A stretch of 64,000 nt of DNA from Sorangium aterium (GTDB lineage Bacteria; Myxococcota_A; Polyangia; Polyangiales; Polyangiaceae), in assembly GCF_028368935.1 (NCBI RefSeq), contig NZ_JAQNDK010000002.1, forward strand, positions 1,984,001 through 2,048,000, read 5' to 3'. Positions 8,308 to 17,400 of the stretch are shown piece after piece. The notes under the pieces are model-generated. The model was not told the origin of the DNA and ran no database searches. It saw nothing but the letters and a program-made list of their open reading frames with translations. The position numbers were made by a program, and so were the translations under genes. The number at the start of each line of letters is the position of its first letter. Within the stretch, counting starts at the first letter, position 1.

Positions 8308-8736
8308 CTACCGCCCTGCCGGTTCACGCCGGGGGGCCTGCCCGCGACCGCCGGTCGTCCGCTCCGAGAGCTCGGCCGGGAGGTCGAACTCCGCCTCGAT
8401 GCGGCCGGCGAACGCCGCGCCTTCCTCGAGGATCACCTCGCTGCCGCCCACGTTTCCGGCGTACTGCGCGGTCGCCCGGATCGTGACGGGGCCGCGCGAC
8501 GCCACGTCCCCCGTGAGCTGGCCGGAGACGACGAGCGAGCTCGCCTCGACGTCCCCCGTGACCGACGCCCCGTCCTCGATCTCCAGGTCGCCAGCCAGCT
8601 GGATGTTCCCCTCGACGCTCCCCTCGACCCGGAGCGAGCCGTCGCCATGGACACGCCCGCGGATGCGGGCGCCCCGTCCGATGAGCGATTCGGCAGCGTC
8701 CGATTCGCTGCGCGTCGTTGTCGAGCCTCGGGCCAT
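8308..8736 (-). CDS. Bactofilin, first gene of the operon
   Basis: 142 residues. The core runs ~18-118 (LIGRGARIRGRVHGDGSLRV, VEGSVEGNIQLAGDLEIEDG, SGQLTGDVASRGPVTI) and a short basic tail ends GRGQAPRREPAGR. The ATG at 8736 matches the family start, and an in-frame read-through upstream is composed of G/C repeats rather than coding sequence. A 618-nt region with a very large inverted repeat lies upstream, so the operon promoter must be there or between the repeat and the gene. Confidence 0.92.
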   Translation of the reverse strand: MARGSTTTRSESDAAESLIGRGARIRGRVHGDGSLRVEGSVEGNIQLAGDLEIEDGASVTGDVEASSLVVSGQLTGDVASRGPVTIRATAQYAGNVGGSEVILEEGAAFAGRIEAEFDLPAELSERTTGGRGQAPRREPAGR

Positions 8737-9354
8737 TCTCGTCTCCTGTGCGCGGAGGGAGCCGCGCGAGCCGGGGCGCGCACCAGACGCCCGGCTCGTC
8801 CGCTGGCGCTGGGCGAACTGGATCGCCCGGGGCCGCGGCGGCGCGGACGCTACTCCAAGCGGCTGCGCCTCGCAACCGGCGGGCGGGCTCGGTGGCGGGG
8901 GTGCTCCCCCCATGGACTGACTGCAGCGGAGCCCTCGGGGGGAGGGGGCGTCGCGCGGGGGGCGAGGGGGGCCCTCCCACGAACTCGCGCCTTTTGGTGG
9001 CAATGGCCTGCTGTACGGAGCTGGCGAGTCCGTGAGGACTGGCTGCGATGCGGGCCGGCGCTCGGGTTCGTAGGGCCCTCCCCCTCGCCCCCCGCGCGAC
9101 ACCCCCTCCCCCCGAGGGCTCTCTCCGGCGGGATGCGCGGCGCGAGGGGAACGGGGATCGATGCGCGGCACCGGAGCGTGCGGGCGTGCGGGGTGGGCGC
9201 TTCCTGCAGGGGTGGCTCGGGTGATACGGTCTCTCTTGACTGGGCTTTCCTTGCTCGCGACGCCCGTTGTGGCCCTGGCGGCGAACCGACTCGGATGGCT
9301 CGGCGCGCGTCGCCCGTGAGGCGAGCGCAGACCAACCCAACCCGGGGGTTCCTC
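8737..9354. other. 618-nt region between bactofilin operon and monooxygenase
   Basis: No gene is supported. Its main content is a G-tract-rich inverted repeat (8930-9120). A TTGACT at 9236-9241 could be a -35 element for the rightward monooxygenase but has no convincing -10. GGGGG at 9343-9348 lies just upstream of the monooxygenase ATG. Confidence 0.55.
8930..9120. repeat. Large imperfect inverted repeat, possible MITE-like element
   Basis: The left arm 8930-8978 begins AGCCCTCGGGGGGAGGGGGC. The right arm 9073-9120 is nearly its exact reverse complement, ending CCTCCCCCCGAGGGCT. Arms are about 48 nt with only a few mismatches. The 94-nt centre continues to pair imperfectly (CGAACTCGCGCC against CGAACCCGAGCGCC in reverse complement) and contains a small hairpin around GGCGAGTCCGTGAGGACTGGC. 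The arms contain many G-runs of 4-6, so G-quadruplexes are possible on either strand. It has no ORF of its own. Confidence 0.8.
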
Positions 9355-10749
9355 ATGCGGAAGATAGCTATCGTGGGGTCTGGACAGGCCGGCCTGCTCG
9401 CGGCGCACGGCCTGGTGAAGGCCGGCTACGAGGTGACGCTCTACTCGGATCGCACGCCCGAGCAGTGGCTCAACGAGTCGAAGCCGACCGGGACCGCGGC
9501 GCGCTTCGACGTGGCGCTCGCGTTCGAGCGCGAGCTCGGCCTGGCCTTCTGGGAAGACGCCGCGCCCCGAGGCCACGGGGCCCAGCTGACCGCGTGCGCC
9601 GCGCCGGGCAACCGCCTCCTGACGCTGGCGGGCCGCCTGGAGCAGCACTTCTTCGCGATCGATCTCCGGCTCCAGAGCCACCGGTGGATGCTCGAGCTCG
9701 AGCGGCGGGGCGGCAAGATCGTGATCGAGCCCGTCACGATCGCGCGGCTCGACACGATCGCCGCGGAGAACGACCTCACCGTGGTCGCCGCGGGGCGCGG
9801 CGAGCTGTGCAACCTGTTCGAGCGAGACCCCGCGCGCAACGTCCACACGGAGGCGCAGCGCAACGTCGTCATGATGTGCGTGACCGGCCCGAAGCTCGGG
9901 TTCGACGGCATCCCCATGCTGCCGGTCAAGTTCAACCTGTTCGCGGGCATCGGGGAGGCGTTCTGGGTGCCCTACCACCACAAGGACGTGGGACCGAGCT
10001 GGAACTGTCTCGTCGAGGCGGTGCCCGGAGGGCCGCTCGACAGGTTCCAGGGCGCGAAGTCAGGCGAGGAGATCATCGCGATCGCGAAGGGACTGGTGAA
10101 GGAGCTCATCCCCTGGGACTACCAGTGGTTCAAGGGAGCCGAGCTGTCGGACAAACACGGATGGCAGAACGGGCGGGTCGTCCCCGCGGTGCGCAAGCCC
10201 GTCGGACGGCTGCCCTCCGGCCGGATCGTGACGCCGCTGGGTGACACGGCGATGTCGATCGATCCGATCGGCGGCCAGGGCGCCAACAGCGGCAACAAGA
10301 TGGCGCGCAACCTGGTCGAGTGCATCGTGCAGCACGGCGAGCGCCCGTTCGACGCCGAGTGGATGACGCGCACCTTCGATCGCTTCTACGCGCGGCACGG
10401 CGGGCCCACCGACCGGTTCAACAACATCCTGCTCGCCGGGGTGACGCCCACGATGGCCCACTTCCTCATGGCGCAGTACGGCAGCGACGGGCGGGCGGAC
10501 AACACGAGCGGGCAGCAGGCGCTCGCCAACGCCTTCGTGAACAACTTCAACGATCCGGCGCGGCTGACGGCGGTCCTCGAGGACGTCGGGCGGGTGCGCG
10601 CCTTCATCCGGCAGACGACCGGGAAGCCCTGGCCGCTCGCGCTCGCAGCAGGGGGCGTGGGCGTCGGCATCGCGCAGGTGCGGCAGCGCATCGGGCTCCC
10701 GCCGGGGCATCCGGCAGCGCCGGTGCACGCCGGCGGAGCGCTCGCGTAG
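9355..10749 (+). CDS. Styrene/indole monooxygenase-like FAD-dependent oxygenase (StyA family)
   Basis: 464 residues. It starts with a Rossmann FAD motif, KIAIVGSGQAGLLAAHGLVK, then YSDRTPEQWLN, characteristic of the styrene monooxygenase oxygenase component. The second FAD motif is near GDTAMSIDPIGGQGANSGNK (about residues 300-320). StyA-type enzymes use reduced FAD, delivered by a separate StyB reductase, to epoxidise styrene, indole or related alkenes. No reductase or aromatic-pathway gene lies in the window, so the substrate is open; indole or a secondary metabolite is as likely as styrene. GGGGG lies 7 nt before the ATG. The C-terminus has an Ala/Gly/Pro tail. Confidence 0.82.
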   Translation: MRKIAIVGSGQAGLLAAHGLVKAGYEVTLYSDRTPEQWLNESKPTGTAARFDVALAFERELGLAFWEDAAPRGHGAQLTACAAPGNRLLTLAGRLEQHFFAIDLRLQSHRWMLELERRGGKIVIEPVTIARLDTIAAENDLTVVAAGRGELCNLFERDPARNVHTEAQRNVVMMCVTGPKLGFDGIPMLPVKFNLFAGIGEAFWVPYHHKDVGPSWNCLVEAVPGGPLDRFQGAKSGEEIIAIAKGLVKELIPWDYQWFKGAELSDKHGWQNGRVVPAVRKPVGRLPSGRIVTPLGDTAMSIDPIGGQGANSGNKMARNLVECIVQHGERPFDAEWMTRTFDRFYARHGGPTDRFNNILLAGVTPTMAHFLMAQYGSDGRADNTSGQQALANAFVNNFNDPARLTAVLEDVGRVRAFIRQTTGKPWPLALAAGGVGVGIAQVRQRIGLPPGHPAAPVHAGGALA

Positions 10750-10789
10750 CGCTCGCGGTGCGCCTCGCCGGGCGCCCGCTTTCCTCTGT

Positions 10790-11015
10790 CGTAGCGGTAC
10801 GCCGTCGCCCCCCGACGCGCACGTCGTCGACGCGCTGGACGCGCCCGCGCGCGTGGTCCGCGACACGGGCCGGCCCATCCCGTCGTGCGCGTACGCCGTC
10901 CGCGCGCCCCGCGCGTCCGTCTCCGCGATCACGTTGTGCGGCGCGTCGTGCTCAACCGCGACCAGCGCATCGAGCGCGTTGTCCTCGCGCCGTTCGGCAT
11001 CACCCGTTCCACGCT
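10790..11015 (-). pseudogene. Scrambled Rhs/YD-repeat remnant
   Basis: Reading the minus strand in changing frames gives three short blocks that match the intact Rhs protein at 14406-18635: ERVMPNGART (parent ERVMPDGART), then EHDAPHNVIAETDARGARTA (parent EHDAQHDVIAETDARGARTA) with the following YAHDGMGRPVSRT, then GRVQRVDDVRVGG (parent GRVERIDDARWGT). The blocks are joined without intervening sequence, out of frame, and in a different order from the parent. This is debris from recombination between YD repeats, with no possible product. Confidence 0.8.
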
Positions 11016-11053
11016 CCGGCCGCGCATCTGTCGGTCGGGCGGAATCCGTGCCA

Positions 11054-11578
11054 TCAGATAAAGGGCGAGGGGTCCTTGCCTTCCGCTACATGCTGGACGA
11101 AGTAGGTTTTCTGAAACGAGGCCTCGAGCAACCGTGCATGCACCAAGAAGTCGACTGGGGGCACGCCTGGCTCTCGAGCCGCAATGACTTGCGTCGATGT
11201 CGCGAGCCCGAAGCGCTCGAGCTCCCGGACTGGTCCGTCCGGCAGCGCCTCGCAGTGAGCGAGCGCCTCGCTTGCGCGCTTGATCGCGCCAGCCGCCGCT
11301 GCTGCCGCAACACGTGCGCGGAGCTCGGAAGGGTCGATCGATCCCGAACTGCCTGACGCGATCATGGCGACGCGCGCCCGGTCGGCGTAGATCGCCTCGA
11401 GGCAGTGCGTGTATGTGAGCATATCCAGGTGCAGCGGAGAGTCGCCAGGCAGCAGGCAATACGAGGACAGTAGATCAATGAGACCCTGATGGACGAGTAT
11501 TCTCGTGAATCGGTCGGTGATCGAGTCAAGGTGTTGAAACGCCTCTTGCCCGTTCGCGATGACGTCAGGTTTGTCCAT
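11054..11578 (-). CDS. Uncharacterised 174-residue protein in the Rhs locus, candidate immunity protein
   Basis: Soluble, mostly helical protein with no signal peptide or membrane segment. I do not recognise the family. Features are an amphipathic N-terminal half (HLDSITDRFTRILVHQGLID), an Ala-rich stretch (ARVAAAAAAGAIKRASEALA) and an aromatic C-terminus. The ATG at 11578 lies 4 nt after the stop of the preceding small ORF, so they are probably co-transcribed. Its place just after a possible toxin-tip fragment and between Rhs remnants suggests an immunity role, which is inference from position only. An in-frame extension upstream overlaps the preceding gene and is not preferred. Confidence 0.55.
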   Translation of the reverse strand: MDKPDVIANGQEAFQHLDSITDRFTRILVHQGLIDLLSSYCLLPGDSPLHLDMLTYTHCLEAIYADRARVAMIASGSSGSIDPSELRARVAAAAAAGAIKRASEALAHCEALPDGPVRELERFGLATSTQVIAAREPGVPPVDFLVHARLLEASFQKTYFVQHVAEGKDPSPFI

Positions 11579-11582
11579 GGGA

Positions 11583-11873
11583 TCAGAACGTCCTTGTCCC
11601 CGGCGGGCCAGGAAAGTTAGGCGGCCCCATGAGGAGCCGCGACGGTGATGTGCTCCGGTCAAAGGTGATTTGTTTCGGATCCGTGTTGATGAGCCCTGGC
11701 GGGCCGACATGAATCGTTCTGTCGGGTGCAATCACCAGCTCGCGCCCACCGCCCTCGCCTTTAAAGGCGAATGAGCCGTCGACGCAATTCATTCGCGCTG
11801 CGCCCCATGATTGACCGTGCTGGTTCGCAGCGCCGTGGATCTGCTTCACCATCCCCTGGTCCATGTCGGCCAT
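11583..11873 (-). CDS. Small protein, possible remnant of a third Rhs toxin tip
   Basis: 96 residues starting MADMDQGMVKQIHGAANQHG, then a mid-section GRELVIAPDRTIHVGPPGLI and a Pro-rich end. No family recognised. Upstream, a different frame reads DSDGILVAERGAQVGADPFD followed by AIRG. One extra G in the run near 11883 would fuse the two into a continuous polypeptide. That suggests a tip domain broken by a single-base indel, either natural or an assembly error. The translated product as it stands would begin at ATG 11873, which has no strong ribosome binding site. Confidence 0.4.
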   Translation of the reverse strand: MADMDQGMVKQIHGAANQHGQSWGAARMNCVDGSFAFKGEGGGRELVIAPDRTIHVGPPGLINTDPKQITFDRSTSPSRLLMGPPNFPGPPGTRTF

Positions 11874-11965
11874 CTCCCCCGGATCGCGTCGAATGGATCG
11901 GCCCCGACCTGCGCCCCGCGCTCTGCAACAAGGATCCCGTCTGAATCGTGGAGCGCTCACCTTTC

Positions 11966-12331
11966 TCAAGCTGAGCCCCGAGCTGACACTCTTTCCTCGG
12001 TCAACACGTCATTGTCGACCTTGTAAACGATGATGTTCTCCCCGTCTTCCCCTCGTGCGTGGAAATATCCTGAAATTTCGACCTTCAGGAGTGCAATCTC
12101 ATGGATCGTGTCGCAGAGCAATGTCAGGCCTTCCTCTGTGATATCTGCGCCATAGAACAGATACCGTGTCCAGTTGATGGGCTCATCGCTCCAGCACCAG
12201 CCCTTCATGTAGAGCCGCTCTTTGTCGTGGCTCTGCCACCGCTCGCGAAGAGCGGTGATGGTGGATACAATCTTCGGGAAGTCGCTGGGTGATGCTTCCA
12301 GCCAGCCACGGACCGAGTAAAAATACGACAT
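11966..12331 (-). CDS. Candidate immunity protein for the displaced Rhs tip
   Basis: 121 residues, acidic, with no signal peptide or membrane segment. It starts MSYFYSVRGWLEASPSDFPK, has an aromatic middle (YMKGWCWSDEPINWTRYLFY) and ends in alternating strands and acidic turns. Lower GC than the surroundings. It lies 56 nt downstream of the truncated Rhs ORF carrying a nuclease-like tip, the standard place for the cognate immunity gene of a polymorphic toxin. The ATG at 12331 begins the recognisable domain; the longer in-frame ORF upstream overlaps the Rhs tip. Family not named with certainty. Confidence 0.65.
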   Translation of the reverse strand: MSYFYSVRGWLEASPSDFPKIVSTITALRERWQSHDKERLYMKGWCWSDEPINWTRYLFYGADITEEGLTLLCDTIHEIALLKVEISGYFHARGEDGENIIVYKVDNDVLTEERVSARGSA

Positions 12332-12387
12332 GGTGCGCCTGAGGGCTCGGTTGTTGATTCGTGTCAGTCCTGTTCGAGCTTTGAGTG

Positions 12388-13925
12388 TCAAGAGGAGCAC
12401 TTCCCCTGCGTCGGTGGGGATAGGCCGATGCGTACTTCGGCGCCCTTGTCTTCGATGTAGCTCCGCACTTCTGGGTGCGGTTCCTCTTTGAACCAATAGA
12501 CGGGCTTTTTGCCGTGGTCGTCGGCGAGGCGGACCGTTTCCTTGATCTGGTTTCTCGTGCTCTTGCTGAGGAAGTTCTTCGGCTTGTCGACCGCGGTCGG
12601 CGAGTCTTTCGCCTGGATGAGTTCTGCGGATGTTACCGAGTCGATTTCGCGCCCCTCAATAATCTGAGATGTGCCTCCGCTGATTCTTCTGACATCTTCC
12701 TCCCACGCCTTTCCTGCCTCTCCGAGGACCTTGCCCTTGGCAAGGCCAAGGGGATCGAACTGCGTGGTCGGGCTGCCATCAAACGCGAACAAGTGTAGGC
12801 CTCCCGCTGCTCCAAGCGGGTCAGGGCTGCACCACCCGCCGATCTCCGGATCGAAGAACCGGAACCGCGTGTAGCAGAGCCCCATCTCGGCATCGGCGTA
12901 CTGCCCGAGCAGCCTGAACGGCGACTCCACCGTGGTCCTGTGGTTGAGGACGCTGATCGGATCGCGCTGCTCCTCCAAGACCTCGCCCCAGGCCGAGTGC
13001 GCGGCCGCCCACGCCACGAGCCCGCGCGGATCGAGCAGCTCCTTGGGCGTGCCGAGGTGGTCGTTGACATAGGTGAGCACGCTCCCGTCCTGCTGCTGCA
13101 GGAGCGGCACGAAGGTCCCCGGCGCATGGACGAACGTTCGTGCCCCCCGCTCCCTGCCGATGTCGGCCGCCAGCACATCGCCATCCCAGACGAACTCCAC
13201 CACGCGCGGCAGATCGACCGTGGCGGTGCCGATCACCTCCTTGCGCACCCGCCTGCCAAAGGCGTCATAGGTCATGACGACGCGGGCGCCATCGGGCAGG
13301 CGCACTTCGCGCAGCCGGTCGCGGCAGTCCCAGACGTAGCGGGTCATGTCCTGCTCGGTCGCGGCGCCGCTGCCGGGGTGGTTCTCTCGGTAGTGTGCCA
13401 GGTCCACCTTGGCGGTCCGCCGCCCGCGCGCGTCGATTTCGTAGGCCGCCGTCTCGGTCTTGCGCAGCACGCCGCCGCGCTCGATCTGCCACGACGGCTG
13501 CATCCAGTCCTGTGATGACCGCGATGCCTCCGCGAGCAGCCCTAAGTTGCTGGGCTCCGCGAGCTCCGCGAGCATGCGCGTGATCGAGCCGGCCGGATCG
13601 TAGGCGTACTGCACCGTCCTGTCGCCTTGCCGCTCGCACACGACGCGCCCGAACGCGTCGCGCTCGAACCACGTCTCGATGCGCTGCCCGTTCTCCTCCT
13701 CCAGCACGGCGCCGACCAGCCGCCCCATCCGGTCGCGCGCGTAGCCGATCACCCCATCCGGCATCTCGTCGCCGATCAGGTTGCCCGAGCGGTCATAGAA
13801 CAAGTGCGCCACGTCTTGTCCGTCGCGATCTCGATGCGCCCGAGCTGCGGTATCCGTAGCGCAGCCTGCCGCGTCGTCGTCCGCCCGAGCGCGTCGGTCT
13901 GCGATACGGGTCGTCCGGTCCTGTC
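12388..13925 (-). pseudogene. N-terminally truncated Rhs protein with a distinct nuclease-like tip (displaced orphan tip)
   Basis: In-frame from about 13815 it is closely similar to the last third of the intact Rhs: LFYDRSGNLIGDE, TFVPLLQQQDGSVLTYVNDH, HLGTPKELLDP, CYTRFRFFDPEIGGWCSPDP. Above 13815 the match continues out of frame (GRPVSQTDALGRTTT joined to LRYGYRSSG), a deletion and frameshift scar, so no complete Rhs can be made. After FDPLGLA comes a different ~117-residue tip, not shared with the intact Rhs, with GREIDSVTSAELIQAKDS resembling a PD-(D/E)XK nuclease core. The tip has lower GC. Such orphan tips are thought to be stored behind the active rhs gene and swapped in by recombination in the core. 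An N-terminally shorter product could still be made from internal starts. Confidence 0.82.
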
Positions 13926-14103
13926 GTGCGTGGAAGTCGCGCCGATGCCTCCTCAACACATCCCAGCATGCGTCACCAAACTCCCGGCATGCATCACCAG
14001 GTGATCGCCTCATAAGCTGGTGCAGGAGTAGCGACTTCTTTGGCATGGCGGGGGTGTGGAGCCGTCGCTGGTCGGCGAATCGCAGGCCGCGTACATGCTC
14101 TCC
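13926..14103. other. Junction between orphan tip and immunity gene
   Basis: 178 nt with no gene. A fortuitous in-frame ATG at 14046 opens the Rhs frame, but the sequence from there to about 13925 shows no Rhs similarity and no ribosome binding site. Confidence 0.5.
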
Positions 14104-14409
14104 TCACCCGGTCCAGCCGCTTAAATAGTCATCAATTGAGATGCTCACAATCTCGTCGCCGCCAATCTCTTGATAGTCTCCGATGCTATCAAAATCGGCG
14201 TCGCCCTCGACGATTACGCGAATCGCGTGGCCTGCATGGTCGGCAAGGAATTTCCATATCACCCGGTTGAGCTTGTTGTTGAGCGAGTTTGCTGGGTCGC
14301 TCTCCTGGCCTATGTGGAATCGATCGACCCTGTCGCCCTTATATATCGCCTTTCCGAGCCACAGGGCGACACTGCACTCGACGCATGTGAGATACGCGTA
14401 ACGGCTCAT
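14104..14409 (-). CDS. Immunity protein of the intact Rhs toxin (candidate)
   Basis: 101 residues, acidic, cytoplasmic by appearance. The N-terminus has a C-x2-C pair (LTCVECSVALWLGKAIYKGD), the middle FHIGQESDPANSLNNKLNRV, the end EIGGDEIVSISIDDYLSGW. Its ATG overlaps the Rhs stop codon by 4 nt (ATGA), the tight coupling expected of a toxin-immunity pair, so that immunity is made with every round of toxin translation. GC is lower than in the Rhs core, as is the case for the adjoining toxin tip. I cannot name the immunity family; the role rests on position, size and charge. Confidence 0.72.
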   Translation of the reverse strand: MSRYAYLTCVECSVALWLGKAIYKGDRVDRFHIGQESDPANSLNNKLNRVIWKFLADHAGHAIRVIVEGDADFDSIGDYQEIGGDEIVSISIDDYLSGWTG

Positions 14410-17400
14410 TGTCCACCGTTGCAGCTTAATGGTCCACTGTACAAAGTGTTCCCGTCTGTGTCTGTAATAACGAGCTTGGTGCCGGAGTACTTGGCCAGGT
14501 CGTCTGAGGTTCGTGAGCCTCGAAAGCGGGCGACCATTCTGCTTGCGTCGTCGGGGCTTGTGCTACGTTTGACCTGAACAAATACTTCTCCGCCGCTGCC
14601 GGCTTGAGCTTTTGCAGCATGGCTCACTTGCTTGTTGAAAGCTCCTTGCGAGCTCCCGCCTATGCACTTCACCTCTCGGCGCCCAACAATATTGCCGTGC
14701 GGATCCTCGAACGTGACGTCAGCTCCTGCACCGCCAGAGCCAGCAACCCTTGCGGTCGAGCCTGTAGGGCCGGTCCCTAGGATGTTCTCGGCATTTTCCT
14801 GAGTCAGCGGGAACTCTGGATTGCTGTCGGCAATAAGTGCATTGACATCGCTTGGCGTATAGCTGCTTAAGCCGAAAGGATCGATGCTGCTGGTTGGACT
14901 ACCGTCAAGTCGGAATAGTCCCGGGCCGCCACGTATGCCCAGCGGATCCGGGCTGCACCACCCCCCGATCTCCGGATCGAAGAACCGGAAGCGCGTATAG
15001 CAGAGCCCCGTCTCCTCGTCGGCGTACTGCCCCAGGAGCCTGAACGGCGACTCCACGGTGGTCCTGTGGTTGAGCACGCTGATCGGATCGCGCCACACCT
15101 CGGTGACCTTGCCCCAGGCGGAGTGCGCCGCCGCCCACGCCACGAGGCCCTGCGGGTCGAGCAGCTCCTTGGGCGCGCCGAGGTGATCGTTGACGTACGT
15201 GAGCACGCGCCCGTCCTGCTGCTGGAGCAGCGGCACGAACGTCCCCGGCGCATGCACGAAGGTCCGCGCGCCTCGCTCGCTGTCCACGTCCGCCGCCAGC
15301 ACATCCCCATCCCACACGAACTCCACCACGCGCGGCGGGTCGGCCGCGGCAGTGCCGATCACCTCCTTGCGTACGCGCCGCCCGAAGGCGTCATAGGTCA
15401 TGACGACTCGAGCGCCATCCGGCAGGCGCACCTCGCGCAGCCGGTCGCGGCAGTCCCAGGTGTACCGGGTCAGCTCCTCCTCGGTCACGGCGCCGCCGTT
15501 CGGGTGGCTCTCTCGGTAGCGCGCGAGCTCCACCTTGGCGGTGCGCCGCCCGCGCGCGTCGACCTCGTACGCCGCTGTCTCGGTCCGGCGGAGCACGCCG
15601 CCGCGCTCGATCTGCCACGACGGCTGCATCCAGTCCTGCGATGAGCGCGATGCGTCGGCGAGCAGCCCGACGCTGCTGCGCTCGGCGAGCTCCGCGAGCA
15701 TGCCCGTGATCGAGCCGGCCGGGTCGTACGTGAACACCTCGCGCACATGCCCGCGCTGCGCCGACAGCAATCGGTCGGCGCGGTCGTAACGGTACGCCGT
15801 CGTCCCCCAGCGCGCGTCATCGATGCGCTCGACGCGCCCGCGTGCGTCGTAGAGCCACTGCCGTGCGACGAGCGCCTTGGGTGCCCCGGGAGCCGGCGCC
15901 GTCGCGCGCTGGTCGATCAGCCGGTCCATCGCGTCGTAGCTGCTCCGCACCGCGATCGCCGCCGCCTCGGCCGCCGTATCTCCGTCGCCCTCGCGCAGCG
16001 TGCGGCTCGTCCGCTGGACCTCGCGTCCCAGCGCGTCGCGCTCGATCCGCAAGCGGTGCCCGTCGTGCTCGATCGCGCTCAGCGCATCGAGCGCGTCGTA
16101 CGCATACCGCGTCCTCGCCCCGTCCGGCATCACGCGCTCGGTGCGCCGCCCACGCGCGTCGTAGGCGTACCGCACCGCCTCGTCGCCCTGCCGCTCGCAC
16201 ACAACGCGCCCGAACCTGTCGCGCTCGAACCACGTCTCGATGCGCTGCCCGCTCGACTCCTCGAGCACGGCCCCGAGCAGCCGCCCCATCCGGTCGCGCG
16301 CGTAGCCGATCGCCCCATCGGGCGTCTCGTCGGCCGTGAGGTTCCCCGCGCGATCGTAGAACAGGTCGCGCCACGTCCCGTCCGCCGCCTGCTCGACGCG
16401 CCCGAGCCGCCCCGAGCTGCGGTAGTCGTAGCGCAGCGTGCGCCCATCGAACGTGTCCTCCTGCGCCACCCGGCCCGCGGCGTCGTAGTGAAAGACGTAC
16501 CTCTCGCCCTTCGGGTTGGTGACGGCGCGGAGCCGCTCCTTGTGCGTGTATGCGAACCTCCACACGCCCCCGCCCGGCTCGACGATCTGGGCCAGCACGC
16601 CCGTGCCCTCGTACGCGAGCTGCGTCGTCTGCCCCAGCGCATCGACCAGGCGCGCCGGGTTGCCCATGCGATCATAAGTCGCGACGGTCCTCGTCCCGTC
16701 GGGCCGCTCCACGCGCACCGGCCGCCCCATCGGGTCGTACGCCACGCGCGTGGTCCGCCCCAGCGCGTCGGTCCGCGACATGGGCCGGCCCATCGCGTCG
16801 TACGCGTACGCCGTCCGCGCGCCGCGCGCGTCCGTCTCCGCGATCACGTCGTGCTGCGCGTCGTGCTCATGGCCGAGCAGCAAGCCCTCGTGCCCACCCC
16901 CGTGCCCGTACACGCCGGTGACCCGCCCGCGCTCGTCGCGCGCGAACGAGGTCGCCTCGCCGGTCGGCAGCAGCACCGCGCTCACCCCGCCGCGCGCGTC
17001 GCGTACCACCTGCGTGACGAGCCCCTCGGGGCTGATCTCGCGCACCACGAGATCGCCATCGTGCTCCCACCGCGTCTCGTTGCCGAGCGCGTCCACCTCG
17101 CGGATCGCGTTCCCGCGCGCGTCGTACCAGCGCTGCATCCCCTCGCCCGCGCCGTTCGCCTCCGCGACGAGGAGCGCGTCCTCGTCGTACGCCCGCTCCC
17201 ACAGCGCCGTCCCGTCGGGCAGCGCCGCGCGCGTCACAAGGCCGTCGGCGTTCCAGCTGTACACCCGCGGCTCCACGCCTCGGACCTCGGTCGTCTGCCC
17301 CTGCGCGTCGCGCCGGAGCTCCACCTCGTGCAACCCGTCCCGCCCGCCGGTCTTCCTGCACCGGTGCCCGTGGTGGTCCTCGTAGGCGTACCAGAACCGC

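Noticed and set aside
8737-9354. Coding sequence within the region of the large inverted repeat
   Set aside because: Open frames on both strands are mirror translations of the inverted repeat arms and carry no domain.
13926-14046. Extension of the truncated Rhs ORF to an ATG at 14046
   Set aside because: No Rhs similarity or ribosome binding site in this stretch; the in-frame opening looks accidental.
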